From: Caryophanales bacterium UBA1744
GTDB lineage: Bacteria > Bacillota_I > Bacilli_A > RFN20 > CAG-826
NCBI GenBank assembly: GCA_002314915.1
Contig: DCHU01000061.1
Span: forward strand, 2,924-13,707
Direction of reading: 5' to 3'
DNA length: 10,784 nucleotides
The notes below the pieces were generated by a model. The model worked only from the letters and a program-made list of their open reading frames with translations. It did not search any database and was not told where the DNA came from. The position numbers and the translations under genes are program-made. Positions 5,019-10,784 of this stretch are shown here, piece after piece (the stretch's first letter is position 1; each line of letters begins with the position of its first letter).

Positions 5019-5594
5019 ATGCAGATTATTATCAATTTAACAGCCGACCAGGACATCAAACCATTACTAAAGGATGCCCTAACCAAATTAGAGAAGGATG
5101 GATATAGGATCAACACCCTATATGGCAGACTCATCTACGATAACAAAGAAAAGAAAGTAGTGGATATCGGAGAACCGGGAGACATCTATCCTGTATCAGA
5201 TGGATTTGTAGACGCCTTAATAAGGACAAACGCTAAAACGGCAGTCATCTTTGTTGAGGAGAAGTACATAGTGTTCACCAACACCTATGCAGTCGCGACA
5301 TGGTTCTCCAGCACAAAATACGGAAGGCCAATCAATTTGGACGCATTCAATGAATACTACAATTCTCTAGTGGTGGATAAAGACAAGAGGATATTAGATG
5401 GGTTATACAGGAACCTATTCAGAAAGACGTTTGAGGAATACAAGGAAGCGTTAATCGCGGCAACTCAATACTCTCCTTTTCACTCCGGTGTACACGAAGG
5501 ACTTAAAGAAGGCCATCCAGCCGCGATTAAGTGGGCTAAAGAATGCTTTGAAAAAGGAATGTCCCTTGAAGAAGCGTGCACAGATTGGTTTTAA
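5019..5594 (+). CDS. unrecognised 191-aa cytosolic protein under SAM-I riboswitch control
   Basis: ATG 5019 follows a strong AGGAGG (5004-5009). I do not recognise the family. The protein has no signal peptide or membrane segment. The N-terminal half (about 1-110) looks like an alpha/beta domain (MQIIINLTADQDIKPLL, GYRINTLYGRLIYDN, TAVIFVEEKYIVFTNTYAV). The C-terminal part (about 115-191) is mostly helical and ends WAKECFEKGMSLEEACTDWF. Nothing resembles a methionine biosynthesis enzyme, SAM synthetase or methionine transporter, the usual SAM-I targets. It lies between the two DUF3990 modules on the same strand but has its own promoter and leader. It could be a new sulfur/SAM-linked protein, or a gene inserted downstream of a leader that once served a methionine gene. 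Confidence 0.8.
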   Translation: MQIIINLTADQDIKPLLKDALTKLEKDGYRINTLYGRLIYDNKEKKVVDIGEPGDIYPVSDGFVDALIRTNAKTAVIFVEEKYIVFTNTYAVATWFSSTKYGRPINLDAFNEYYNSLVVDKDKRILDGLYRNLFRKTFEEYKEALIAATQYSPFHSGVHEGLKEGHPAAIKWAKECFEKGMSLEEACTDWF

Positions 5595-5608
5595 AAAAGT
5601 GAATCTAG

Positions 5609-5637
5609 TTCAAAAAGTAACTCTATAGGTGTATTAT
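5609..5637 (+). promoter_or_regulatory. candidate promoter of DUF3990 module B
   Basis: -35-like TTCAAA (5609-5614), 17 bp, then -10 TATTAT (5632-5637). The start of transcription would fall near 5643, giving a very short leader before AGAGG and ATG 5656. The boxes are imperfect, so this is moderate evidence. Confidence 0.4.
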
Positions 5638-5649
5638 CTGCATATAGAG
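5621..5649. promoter_or_regulatory. inverted repeat flanking the -10 box, candidate operator of module B
   Basis: CTCTATA (5621-5627) and TATAGAG (5643-5649) are perfect inverted copies separated by 15 bp, and the candidate -10 box lies between them. The Xre-type regulator encoded as the second gene of this operon is a natural candidate to bind here for autorepression. This is inferred. Confidence 0.4.
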
Positions 5650-5655
5650 GTTCAT

Positions 5656-6312
5656 ATGGCTAAAATCACTATCTATCACGGTTCCAAAGAAATAATTAGC
5701 AAACCAGAATACGGAAAAGGCAAACCTTATAACGATTATGGCCTTGGTTTTTACTGCACCAAACACATTGAACTTGCCAAAGAATGGGGATGTGTAGAGA
5801 ACGAGGATGGCTTTGCAAACGAATATGAGATAGAGATATCAGGTTTAAAGGTCCTCAATCTTTGTAGCAAGGAATATTCAATCCTCAATTGGATGGCCAT
5901 CTTGTTGGAGAATAGATCGTTTACACTCAATACACCTTTATCTAGAAAAGCCCAGCAATTCATCATTGAAAACTATCTACCTGATTACAAAGGATATGAT
6001 GTTATAGTGGGATATCGGGCTGATGATTCATATTTCTCGTTTGCAAAGGCTTTTGTTACGAACCAGATAACACTCGATCAACTCTCCAATGCTATGAAAC
6101 TAGGCAAACTCGGTGAACAGATTGTTATAAAGAGCAAGAAGGCTTTTGATAGACTCCAGTTCATTCAATCCCATATTGCAAAAAACGAACTCTACTACGT
6201 TAAGAAAAAATCTAGAGATACCCATGCAAGAGAAGAATATAAAAGAATACTCGAAGATGAATCAGTAACAGGTCTCTATATAGCCGATATCATGAGAGGT
6301 TCAACAAAATGA
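5656..6312 (+). CDS. DUF3990 protein, ADP-ribosyltransferase-like putative toxin (module B)
   Basis: ATG 5656 is chosen because AGAGG (5646-5650) lies five bases upstream and the product opens directly with the family motif; a GTG start at 5629 is possible but would overlap the promoter. The 218-aa product shows ITIYHGSKEIISKPEYGKG (4-22), YGLGFYCTKHIELAKEWG (28-45), LKVLNL (64-69), YDVIVGYRADDSYF (114-127), and LGEQIVIKSKKAFDRLQFI (152-170). His8, Tyr33 and Gln155 occupy the places of the H-Y-[QE] set proposed for ADP-ribosyltransferase-like proteins (inferred). It differs from the module A protein by a longer central insert and a basic C-terminal extension (about 172-218), so the two are not a recent duplication. 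It overlaps the next gene as ATGA (6309-6312). Confidence 0.8.
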   Translation: MAKITIYHGSKEIISKPEYGKGKPYNDYGLGFYCTKHIELAKEWGCVENEDGFANEYEIEISGLKVLNLCSKEYSILNWMAILLENRSFTLNTPLSRKAQQFIIENYLPDYKGYDVIVGYRADDSYFSFAKAFVTNQITLDQLSNAMKLGKLGEQIVIKSKKAFDRLQFIQSHIAKNELYYVKKKSRDTHAREEYKRILEDESVTGLYIADIMRGSTK

Positions 6313-6956
6313 GAGCATATGAAGAAACATATTTAGAAGACGCCATGTGTATCCTCGGTGAGGCTTTTGACTATGCAAGGATCATGGATATTGAGCCAGA
6401 AGATTTTGTGAATGACTTTATTGTCTCTGGCGTCGCAACCCAATTTGAAAACGGCAACCCTAAGTATGTAGCCGGAATGGATGGCAAAGAACTCGCTATG
6501 ATCGTCGGTGAGAGAGTGGGCCTGCCTGCAATTGACGTGGTTCATGACATAAGCGATGGCAGAAGTGAGGAATACTGGTGTGGTTACGCTTATGCGTATT
6601 GCCAATGGCACTCCAATCTCACCTACAAGGATGTCATCGAGATAATATCTGCATCAGAAATGATGAAATTATATCCAACACTCCATGAGGCTAGCGAAGA
6701 GAAACTGCTGGATGTTTTCTATTCAAAAATGGAACAAAAGAGCAATCGGACAAGACTCCAAACGATAAGAAAGGCGTCAGGCTTATCTCAAAAAGAATTA
6801 GCGGAAAAGTCAAATGTCTCAGTTCGCATGATCCAACAATACGAGATTAGACAAAAGGATATCAATAAGGCCTCCGCTAAATCGCTGTTGTCCATATCTG
6901 AAGTCCTTGGGTGTTCAATCAAAGACATTCTTGAATATGATAAGAAGGGTTCATAA
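6309..6956 (+). CDS. putative antitoxin with C-terminal Xre helix-turn-helix (module B)
   Basis: A 215-aa protein starting inside the stop of the DUF3990 gene, with AGAGG at 6295-6299. Residues 1-140 form an all-helical partner domain with patterns seen in proteins encoded after DUF3990 genes (YLEDAMCILGEAFDYA, VNDFIVSGVATQFENGNPKY, AGMDGKELAMIV). Residues about 150-206 are a typical Xre HTH (LQTIRKASGLSQKELAEKS, SVRMIQQYEIRQKDINKAS). Compared with module A, the domain order is reversed (HTH last) and so is the gene order (toxin first). It probably binds the toxin with the N-terminal part and the operon promoter with the HTH, perhaps at the 5621-5649 repeat. Confidence 0.78.
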   Translation: MRAYEETYLEDAMCILGEAFDYARIMDIEPEDFVNDFIVSGVATQFENGNPKYVAGMDGKELAMIVGERVGLPAIDVVHDISDGRSEEYWCGYAYAYCQWHSNLTYKDVIEIISASEMMKLYPTLHEASEEKLLDVFYSKMEQKSNRTRLQTIRKASGLSQKELAEKSNVSVRMIQQYEIRQKDINKASAKSLLSISEVLGCSIKDILEYDKKGS

Positions 6957-7068
6957 CAAGCGTTTGTTTCTGACCATTTACACAATGTAACCACTTACCA
7001 ATATAACAAACTGCAATCTTGATTTAATCTAATCTACGGCGATTAATTCCAATGGAGGAATAACACAT

Positions 7069-7938
7069 ATGAAACCAATCAAAGAAGGCAAAGTCAGAGA
7101 GATATACGATAATGGCGACAGTCTTATCATGGTCGCTACAGACCGTATCAGCTGCTTTGACGTCATTCTTCACAACACCGTCACAAACAAAGGCAAAGTC
7201 TTAACCCAGATCTCCAAGTTCTGGTTTGACTACACCCAAGACATCTGCAAAAACCACATGATTTCATGTGATGTCAAGGATATGCCAGTGGACTTCCAGA
7301 ACGACAACTACACCGGAAGATCAATGATGTGTAAGAAACTCAACATGCTCCCAATCGAGTGTATTGTTAGAGGCTACATCACAGGTTCAGGCTGGAAGAG
7401 CTATAAGCAGTGCGGCATCGTCTGTGGTATCAAACTCCCAGAAGGATTAATCGAATCAGATAAACTCCCAGAACCAATCTACACCCCATCCACCAAAGCG
7501 GAAATCGGTGACCACGATGAGAACATCTCATTTGAGAAGTCAGTCGAAGTGCTTGAGAAAGAATTCCCTGGCAAAGGATTGGAATACGCAACAAAGATTA
7601 AAGATTACACAATCGCTTTATACAAGAAGTGTGCTGACTACGCTCTTACAAGAGGTATCATCATCGCAGACACAAAGTTCGAGTTCGGATTGGATGAGAA
7701 CGGCGAAGTCGTCTTAGCAGATGAGATGTTAACACCGGACTCATCAAGATTCTGGCCTGCAGCAACCTATGTTCCTGGACAGGGACAGCCATCATTTGAT
7801 AAGCAGTTCGCAAGAGACTGGCTCACAAACAACGATGTCAACAAGACCTGGACACTTCCAGAGGATATCGTTGAGAAGACAATCTCCAACTACCTTGAAG
7901 GTTACAAGCTCTTGACAGGAAAAGAATTAGAGAAATAA
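7069..7938 (+). CDS. purC: phosphoribosylaminoimidazole-succinocarboxamide synthase (SAICAR synthetase)
   Basis: PurC catalyses the ATP-dependent joining of L-aspartate to CAIR, giving SAICAR, in purine synthesis. The 289-aa product is complete and of the longer PurC subtype. Visible signatures are KEGKVREIYD (5-14), VATDRISCFD (22-31), LPIECIVRGYITGSGWKSY (94-112), the loop EIGDHDENISF (145-155), GIIIADTKFEFG (196-207) and LADEMLTPDSSRFWP (216-230), the last holding conserved substrate and Mg-binding acids. The start at ATG 7069 has AATGGAGGAA just upstream. It stands alone between a toxin-antitoxin module and an AbiE system, not in a pur operon, and ends in its own terminator. A weak promoter may lie at TTTACA (6977-6982) with ATATAA (7001-7006). 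No purine riboswitch is seen in the 112-bp leader region. Confidence 0.97.
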   Translation: MKPIKEGKVREIYDNGDSLIMVATDRISCFDVILHNTVTNKGKVLTQISKFWFDYTQDICKNHMISCDVKDMPVDFQNDNYTGRSMMCKKLNMLPIECIVRGYITGSGWKSYKQCGIVCGIKLPEGLIESDKLPEPIYTPSTKAEIGDHDENISFEKSVEVLEKEFPGKGLEYATKIKDYTIALYKKCADYALTRGIIIADTKFEFGLDENGEVVLADEMLTPDSSRFWPAATYVPGQGQPSFDKQFARDWLTNNDVNKTWTLPEDIVEKTISNYLEGYKLLTGKELEK

Positions 7939-7943
7939 GCAAT

Positions 7944-7970
7944 AAGCCATCCAATCGGGTGGTTTTTCTT
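7944..7970 (+). terminator. purC terminator
   Basis: CCATCC (7947-7952) pairs with GGGTGG (7957-7962, one G-U pair) around loop AATC, followed by TTTTTCTT and preceded by A residues that can extend the stem. It starts 6 bp after the purC stop. Confidence 0.85.
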
Positions 7971-7980
7971 ATTATAAATA

Positions 7981-8007
7981 GTCAAGTAAAAACGAAATCT
8001 ACTTGAC
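7981..8007. promoter_or_regulatory. 8-bp inverted repeat over the abiE promoter, candidate AbiEi operator
   Basis: GTCAAGTA (7981-7988) and TACTTGAC (8000-8007) are perfect inverted copies, centres 19 bp apart. The right half-site covers most of the -35 box (8003-8008). AbiEi antitoxins are known to repress their own operon by binding inverted repeats at the promoter, so this is a good operator candidate. Confidence 0.6.
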
Positions 8008-8031
8008 ATAAATAAAGCCCAAAACTAAAGT
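8003..8031 (+). promoter_or_regulatory. promoter of the abiE operon
   Basis: A consensus -35 TTGACA (8003-8008), 17 bp, then TAAAGT (8026-8031; four of six bases match the -10 consensus). The ribosome binding site AAGGAG at 8042-8047 follows shortly after. Confidence 0.6.
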
Positions 8032-8058
8032 TTTAAATAGGAAGGAGTGGACCTCAAA

Positions 8059-8769
8059 ATGAAAAGTAACGCAGAGATAATCGAATCTATTATCGAAAAG
8101 ATTCCAGAAAACCAAATCATTGTGGCGAACACTCTTTTTTCGTCCGTTAAAAACATAGAAGAGCAAAACTTTTATAAGATACTTCAAAGACTAACGGATT
8201 CTGGGAAACTCGTACATATTACAAAGGGGATCTATATCCGACCATGTGTTTCTAAATACGGCATCGTTCCATTGACTGAGAAGGAAATCATTAAACATTA
8301 CTCAGAATCCAACCAAGGTTTGAGCATTGGATATGAACTCTATAATGCCTTAGGTATTACAACCCAAACCCCGGGAACGTTTAAGGTGCTATCACACAAA
8401 TTACAAGAGAATCGGAAAACTATTCAAAATGTAACAGTCACGAAAATCTCTTTTGAAGTTACAAAAAAGAGACGGAGAGCAATAGAGGCTCTTGAGGTAA
8501 TCGAGAATATAAACGATATTGAAGACTTGAATACAAAGGCATTCTCGGAATATATGGAGTCCTTTGCAAAAGAGTATGACAACGAGACTGCGGAATTCGT
8601 TTTATCAAATATGAAATACAAAAAATCGACAATCGCATCTCTTAGATGTTTCCTCGATTATTTCCAAATCAAAAATGACTTAGAGAAATATCTGTCGAAG
8701 TTATCTACATACAAAACAATTGATGTCAGAGGGCTATATGAATCTTCATCTACACAAGCAGGACTTTGA
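8059..8769 (+). CDS. abiEi: AbiEi-family antitoxin (DUF6088-like), type IV toxin-antitoxin system
   Basis: ATG 8059 is chosen; the GTG at 8047 lies inside the AAGGAG ribosome binding site and cannot be the start. The 236-aa product begins with a winged-helix domain (about 1-65: IIESIIEKIPENQIIV, FYKILQRLTDSGKLVHITKG, IYIRP), then a region with KEIIKHYSESNQGLSIGYELYNALGIT-like sequence (about 75-105) typical of DUF6088/AbiEi proteins, and a helical C-terminal part. Its role is to repress the operon and to counter the downstream nucleotidyltransferase toxin, without needing direct contact in studied type IV systems. The toxin gene starts inside its 3' end (32-bp overlap), so translation is coupled. 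Regulation probably works through the inverted repeat at 7981-8007. Confidence 0.8.
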   Translation: MKSNAEIIESIIEKIPENQIIVANTLFSSVKNIEEQNFYKILQRLTDSGKLVHITKGIYIRPCVSKYGIVPLTEKEIIKHYSESNQGLSIGYELYNALGITTQTPGTFKVLSHKLQENRKTIQNVTVTKISFEVTKKRRRAIEALEVIENINDIEDLNTKAFSEYMESFAKEYDNETAEFVLSNMKYKKSTIASLRCFLDYFQIKNDLEKYLSKLSTYKTIDVRGLYESSSTQAGL

Positions 8770-9685
8770 ACAGTTGTGTGCTTTAGCCGGAGAGTATAAA
8801 GGCGTATCTGTCTCAAATGTTAAAAGGGATTACTACATTGTTTTAATGTTGAAGGCTCTTTCTCTAAGCGATATGGCTGATTGCTGCGTGTTTAAAGGCG
8901 GGACCTCTTTAAGTAAATGCTATCCAGGCACAATTAATCGTTTTTCAGAAGATATAGACCTGACGTTCATCCCGAAAGATTCTTTGTCTGATAGCAAAAT
9001 CGATAAATGCCTTAAAAGATTGGAATCCATAATGTCATTCGGTTTTGAAATGGAAAAAATCGAATCCGAGAGAAATGGCAGGAACAAAAGCAGTTGGGTT
9101 TGGTCAAAAGACGAAGATAAAAACTCGACAAAGGTAAAACTAGAAATCGGTTCAAGAGTCAGGCCCGATCCATTCGAGAAAAGAACTATTAAGACGTTTA
9201 TCCAAGAATTTCTCGAATCGAGAGGACTGTTTTCGGAATGCGATGAATTCGAATTAACGGAAGTGGAAGTGAATTCGCTCTGCATCGAGAGAACCTTTAT
9301 TGATAAGGTTATGTCCGTTAAAAGACACGCCTTATGTGGAACGCTTAGTAAAAAGGTCAGACACATCTATGACGTTGTCTCCATTTTCGACAGAATTGAG
9401 ATTCAGAATCTCTTAGGCAACAAAGAATACCTGAAGGAACTTGTTCGAAAAACCAAAGAGACAGACGGCTTCTATCTTCAAAAAAGACCATCATCCACAG
9501 AATACGACCCGCTTGGAGAATATGGTTTTGAATTGTGGAAAGATAGATTTGATGACACGATAAAGAAACTTTATTGCAGATTGCCAGATGATTTATTGTT
9601 TGATCACTCTGCAAAACTAGATTTCGAAAAAGCTCTAGAGACGTTTGAGAAGATCAACGCTGTTTTTCGTGAAATAGGGGAATAG
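8738..9685 (+). CDS. abiEii: AbiEii/AbiGii-family nucleotidyltransferase toxin, type IV toxin-antitoxin system
   Basis: The start is placed at ATG 8738, five bases after GAGGG (8729-8733); ATG 8723 is a less likely alternative. The 315-aa product has the nucleotidyltransferase core: FKGGTSLSKCY (52-62), then RFSEDIDL (68-75) with the metal-binding pair Asp72 and Asp74, and KVKLEIG (132-138) with Glu136 as a candidate third acid. IERTFIDKVMSVKRHA (183-198) matches the conserved family motif IV region. AbiEii toxins transfer nucleotides, and related MenT toxins modify tRNA ends, halting growth; AbiE acts in abortive phage infection. All key residues look intact, so the toxin should be active unless held by its partner. 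It overlaps the antitoxin gene by 32 bp. A convergent second AbiEi gene lies just downstream. Confidence 0.9.
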   Translation: MNLHLHKQDFEQLCALAGEYKGVSVSNVKRDYYIVLMLKALSLSDMADCCVFKGGTSLSKCYPGTINRFSEDIDLTFIPKDSLSDSKIDKCLKRLESIMSFGFEMEKIESERNGRNKSSWVWSKDEDKNSTKVKLEIGSRVRPDPFEKRTIKTFIQEFLESRGLFSECDEFELTEVEVNSLCIERTFIDKVMSVKRHALCGTLSKKVRHIYDVVSIFDRIEIQNLLGNKEYLKELVRKTKETDGFYLQKRPSSTEYDPLGEYGFELWKDRFDDTIKKLYCRLPDDLLFDHSAKLDFEKALETFEKINAVFREIGE

Positions 9686-9710
9686 CAAAAGAAAAACGCC
9701 TTTATGGCGT
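9686..9710 (-). terminator. terminator of the solitary abiEi-like gene
   Basis: On the minus strand ACGCC (9710-9706), loop ATAAA, GGCGT (9700-9696) is followed by TTTTTCTTTT. The plus strand has the same hairpin but no T tract after it, so it is a poor terminator for abiEii. It begins 8 bp after the stop of the minus-strand gene. Confidence 0.8.
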
Positions 9711-9717
9711 ATCCCTT

Positions 9718-10311
9718 CTAGAGCAAAACCTCCATGTAATATCTAACGCGCTCTTCAACGCGGAAGACCTTTGCGAACTTGATTAGTTCGTTAAGGTTTT
9801 TATCACTGGATTTTGAATACTCCTTAAATGCATCTGTGATGACCCTGATATCCATTCCATATTTTGGATTCAGTATTTCGCATAGCGTTCTTTCCCTGTT
9901 GTAACAGCGGACTTTACATCCGCACTTGCTATCAATCTCTTCTATCCCCATAGAGTATTTATCACTGCTCGATACATGACATTCAATTCCCTCCTTTCTA
10001 AGATGCATGTAGTTGTACCCTTGCGGGAAAGTCATAGAAATGCTTTCGGGTATTACATCGGTCGATCCATATAGGTATAGCGATGAAAGAAGAGAGAAGA
10101 CGCCTTTGGGACATCTGTTTTGAAGAGAGAAGTACTCATCACCCATTGAATTCGGTGAAACATAGACACCAACACTCACTTTCACAAGTAACCCTCTTTT
10201 AACGGCATCAGAAAGAACCTGGCGGTGAATTCCAGCCTTTGTAATTTCCTTCGTGGTTACGATTCCGTTGTTAAAATGCATGATATCTATAATTTTGTTG
10301 TATTCGCTCAT
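9718..10311 (-). CDS. solitary AbiEi-type antitoxin / winged-helix regulator
   Basis: A 197-aa protein from ATG 10311 with GGGGGT (10323-10318) as ribosome binding site. Residues 1-55 form the AbiEi N-terminal winged helix (IDIMHFNNGIVTTKEITKAG, GLLVKVSVGVYVSP). Residues about 65-190 carry the classical family patterns FSLLSSLYLYGSTDVIP, ISMTFPQGYNY, CYNRERTLCEILNPKYGMD and the C-terminal YYMEVLL. This is the well-known ~200-aa Bacillota AbiEi type, which is normally followed by its own abiEii in an overlapping operon. Here it is followed by a terminator, and no toxin gene is on its strand within the window. It differs from the DUF6088-like antitoxin paired with the neighbouring toxin. It may be an orphan antitoxin left after toxin loss, an antidote protecting against incoming AbiE systems, or a second regulator of the convergent toxin. 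Confidence 0.82.
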   Translation of the reverse strand: MSEYNKIIDIMHFNNGIVTTKEITKAGIHRQVLSDAVKRGLLVKVSVGVYVSPNSMGDEYFSLQNRCPKGVFSLLSSLYLYGSTDVIPESISMTFPQGYNYMHLRKEGIECHVSSSDKYSMGIEEIDSKCGCKVRCYNRERTLCEILNPKYGMDIRVITDAFKEYSKSSDKNLNELIKFAKVFRVEERVRYYMEVLL

Positions 10312-10369
10312 ATCACTACCCCCGCTGACATAAACACATTCAAACTATAAACAAGTATGCGAAAAAGTC

Positions 10370-10396
10370 ATAGAGTAATAATCGTGTAACCTCTAT
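10370..10396. repeat. 6-bp hyphenated inverted repeat in the divergent gap
   Basis: ATAGAG (10370-10375) and CTCTAT (10391-10396), 15 bp apart, sit in the 147-bp gap between the solitary abiEi and the adenine deaminase gene. It could be an operator for either gene; chance is possible at this length. No purine riboswitch is recognisable in this gap. Confidence 0.25.
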
Positions 10397-10458
10397 CAAA
10401 TGGAATTAATAACCAACACAATTTATACTGAATTATCAAATCAACAGGAGCACACACT

Positions 10459-10784
10459 ATGCTAGAGAAGTATATTGAAGCCGCCTTACACAAAACCAAC
10501 TGCGATTTAGTTCTTAAGAACGCCACAATCGTAAACGTCTTTTCGGGCACCCTCACAAAAGGAGATGTTGCCATTAAAGACGACAGAATCGTTGGTATAG
10601 GCAATGACTACAAAGGAACAGAAGAGATTGACTGCACAGGTAAATACGTAATGCCAGGACTTATTGATGGCCACGTCCACATTGAGTCATCCATGTTAAC
10701 ACCGGAAGGATTCGCGTCATTAATCGTCCCTCATGGCACAACCACAATCATCGCAGATCCTCATGAAATCGCTAATGTAGCGGG
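10459..10784 (+). CDS. ade: adenine deaminase, N-terminal part (runs off the window)
   Basis: ATG 10459 follows AGGAG (10446-10450); 108 residues are visible before the right edge. The amidohydrolase fold is clear: LVLKNATIVNVFSG (17-30), the metal-binding strand VMPGLIDGHVHIESSML (64-80) with His72 and His74, and IIADPHEIANVAG (97-109, the last codon completed by inference). The HxHIESSM and DPHEI.NV.G patterns separate bacterial Ade (YerA/Ade type, EC 3.5.4.2) from other amidohydrolases. It converts adenine to hypoxanthine and ammonia for purine salvage, using a metal centre such as Mn or Fe. A weak -10 (TATACT, 10424-10429) is present upstream. Functionally it pairs with purC as purine metabolism, although the AbiE block separates them. 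Confidence 0.95.
   Translation, partial: MLEKYIEAALHKTNCDLVLKNATIVNVFSGTLTKGDVAIKDDRIVGIGNDYKGTEEIDCTGKYVMPGLIDGHVHIESSMLTPEGFASLIVPHGTTTIIADPHEIANVA

Noticed and set aside
4865..5134. Minus-strand frame across the SAM-I region and the start of the 5019 gene
   Set aside because: It would run through the riboswitch and its terminator and has no credible start signal. The plus-strand riboswitch and gene explain the region.
6957..7068. Terminator (AACAA/TTGTT) or operator (TTACA-CAA-TGTAA) between module B and purC
   Set aside because: Both repeats are only five pairs and AT-rich, without a proper T tract, so chance is likely.
8047..8058. GTG start of the AbiEi antitoxin at 8047
   Set aside because: The GTG overlaps the AAGGAG ribosome binding site, which is properly spaced for ATG 8059.
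10312..10458. Purine riboswitch upstream of adenine deaminase
   Set aside because: I looked for the conserved loop-loop and junction sequences of the purine aptamer and found none; only a short inverted repeat and a weak -10 are present.

Overview
The window looks like the chromosome of a low-GC Bacillota, probably a gut-type Bacilli lineage. The signs are GGAGG-type ribosome binding sites, ATGA gene overlaps, a SAM-I (S-box) riboswitch and a DUF6273 lipoprotein. TGA serves as a stop in several tightly overlapping genes and Trp is encoded by TGG, so the standard bacterial code (table 11) applies. Lineage is inferred; no rRNA or marker gene beyond PurC and Ade is present.

Layout. 1-291 (-): truncated phage-like phosphodiester glycosidase. 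405-1133 (+): DUF6273 lipoprotein interrupted by an in-frame TGA. 1260-2131 (+): a type III toxin-antitoxin locus, with promoter, structured leader, three 39-bp toxI repeats, terminator and a ToxN/AbiQ-family endoribonuclease. 2159-3550 (-): membrane O-antigen ligase/polymerase-like protein. 3582-4793 (+): module A, an Xre-DUF3791 putative antitoxin, a DUF3990 ADP-ribosyltransferase-like putative toxin and a small acidic protein. 4813-5594 (+): promoter, SAM-I riboswitch with terminator platform, and an unrecognised 191-aa protein. 5609-6956 (+): module B, a second DUF3990 protein followed by a larger antitoxin-like protein with a C-terminal Xre domain. 7069-7938 (+): purC. 7981-9685 (+): AbiEi/AbiEii type IV toxin-antitoxin operon with an inverted-repeat operator candidate on its promoter. 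9718-10311 (-): a second, solitary AbiEi-like antitoxin. 10459-end (+): 5' part of adenine deaminase.

Read together, this is a toxin-antitoxin/phage-defence island: a type III system, two DUF3990 modules, an AbiE system and an orphan AbiE antitoxin lie in about 9 kb among housekeeping purine genes and a surface-polysaccharide gene. No transposase, integrase, tRNA or CRISPR array is visible. The most notable points are the complete toxI-toxN locus with a folded leader, the SAM-I riboswitch in front of a gene with no recognisable methionine role, and the two DUF3990 modules with opposite gene order.
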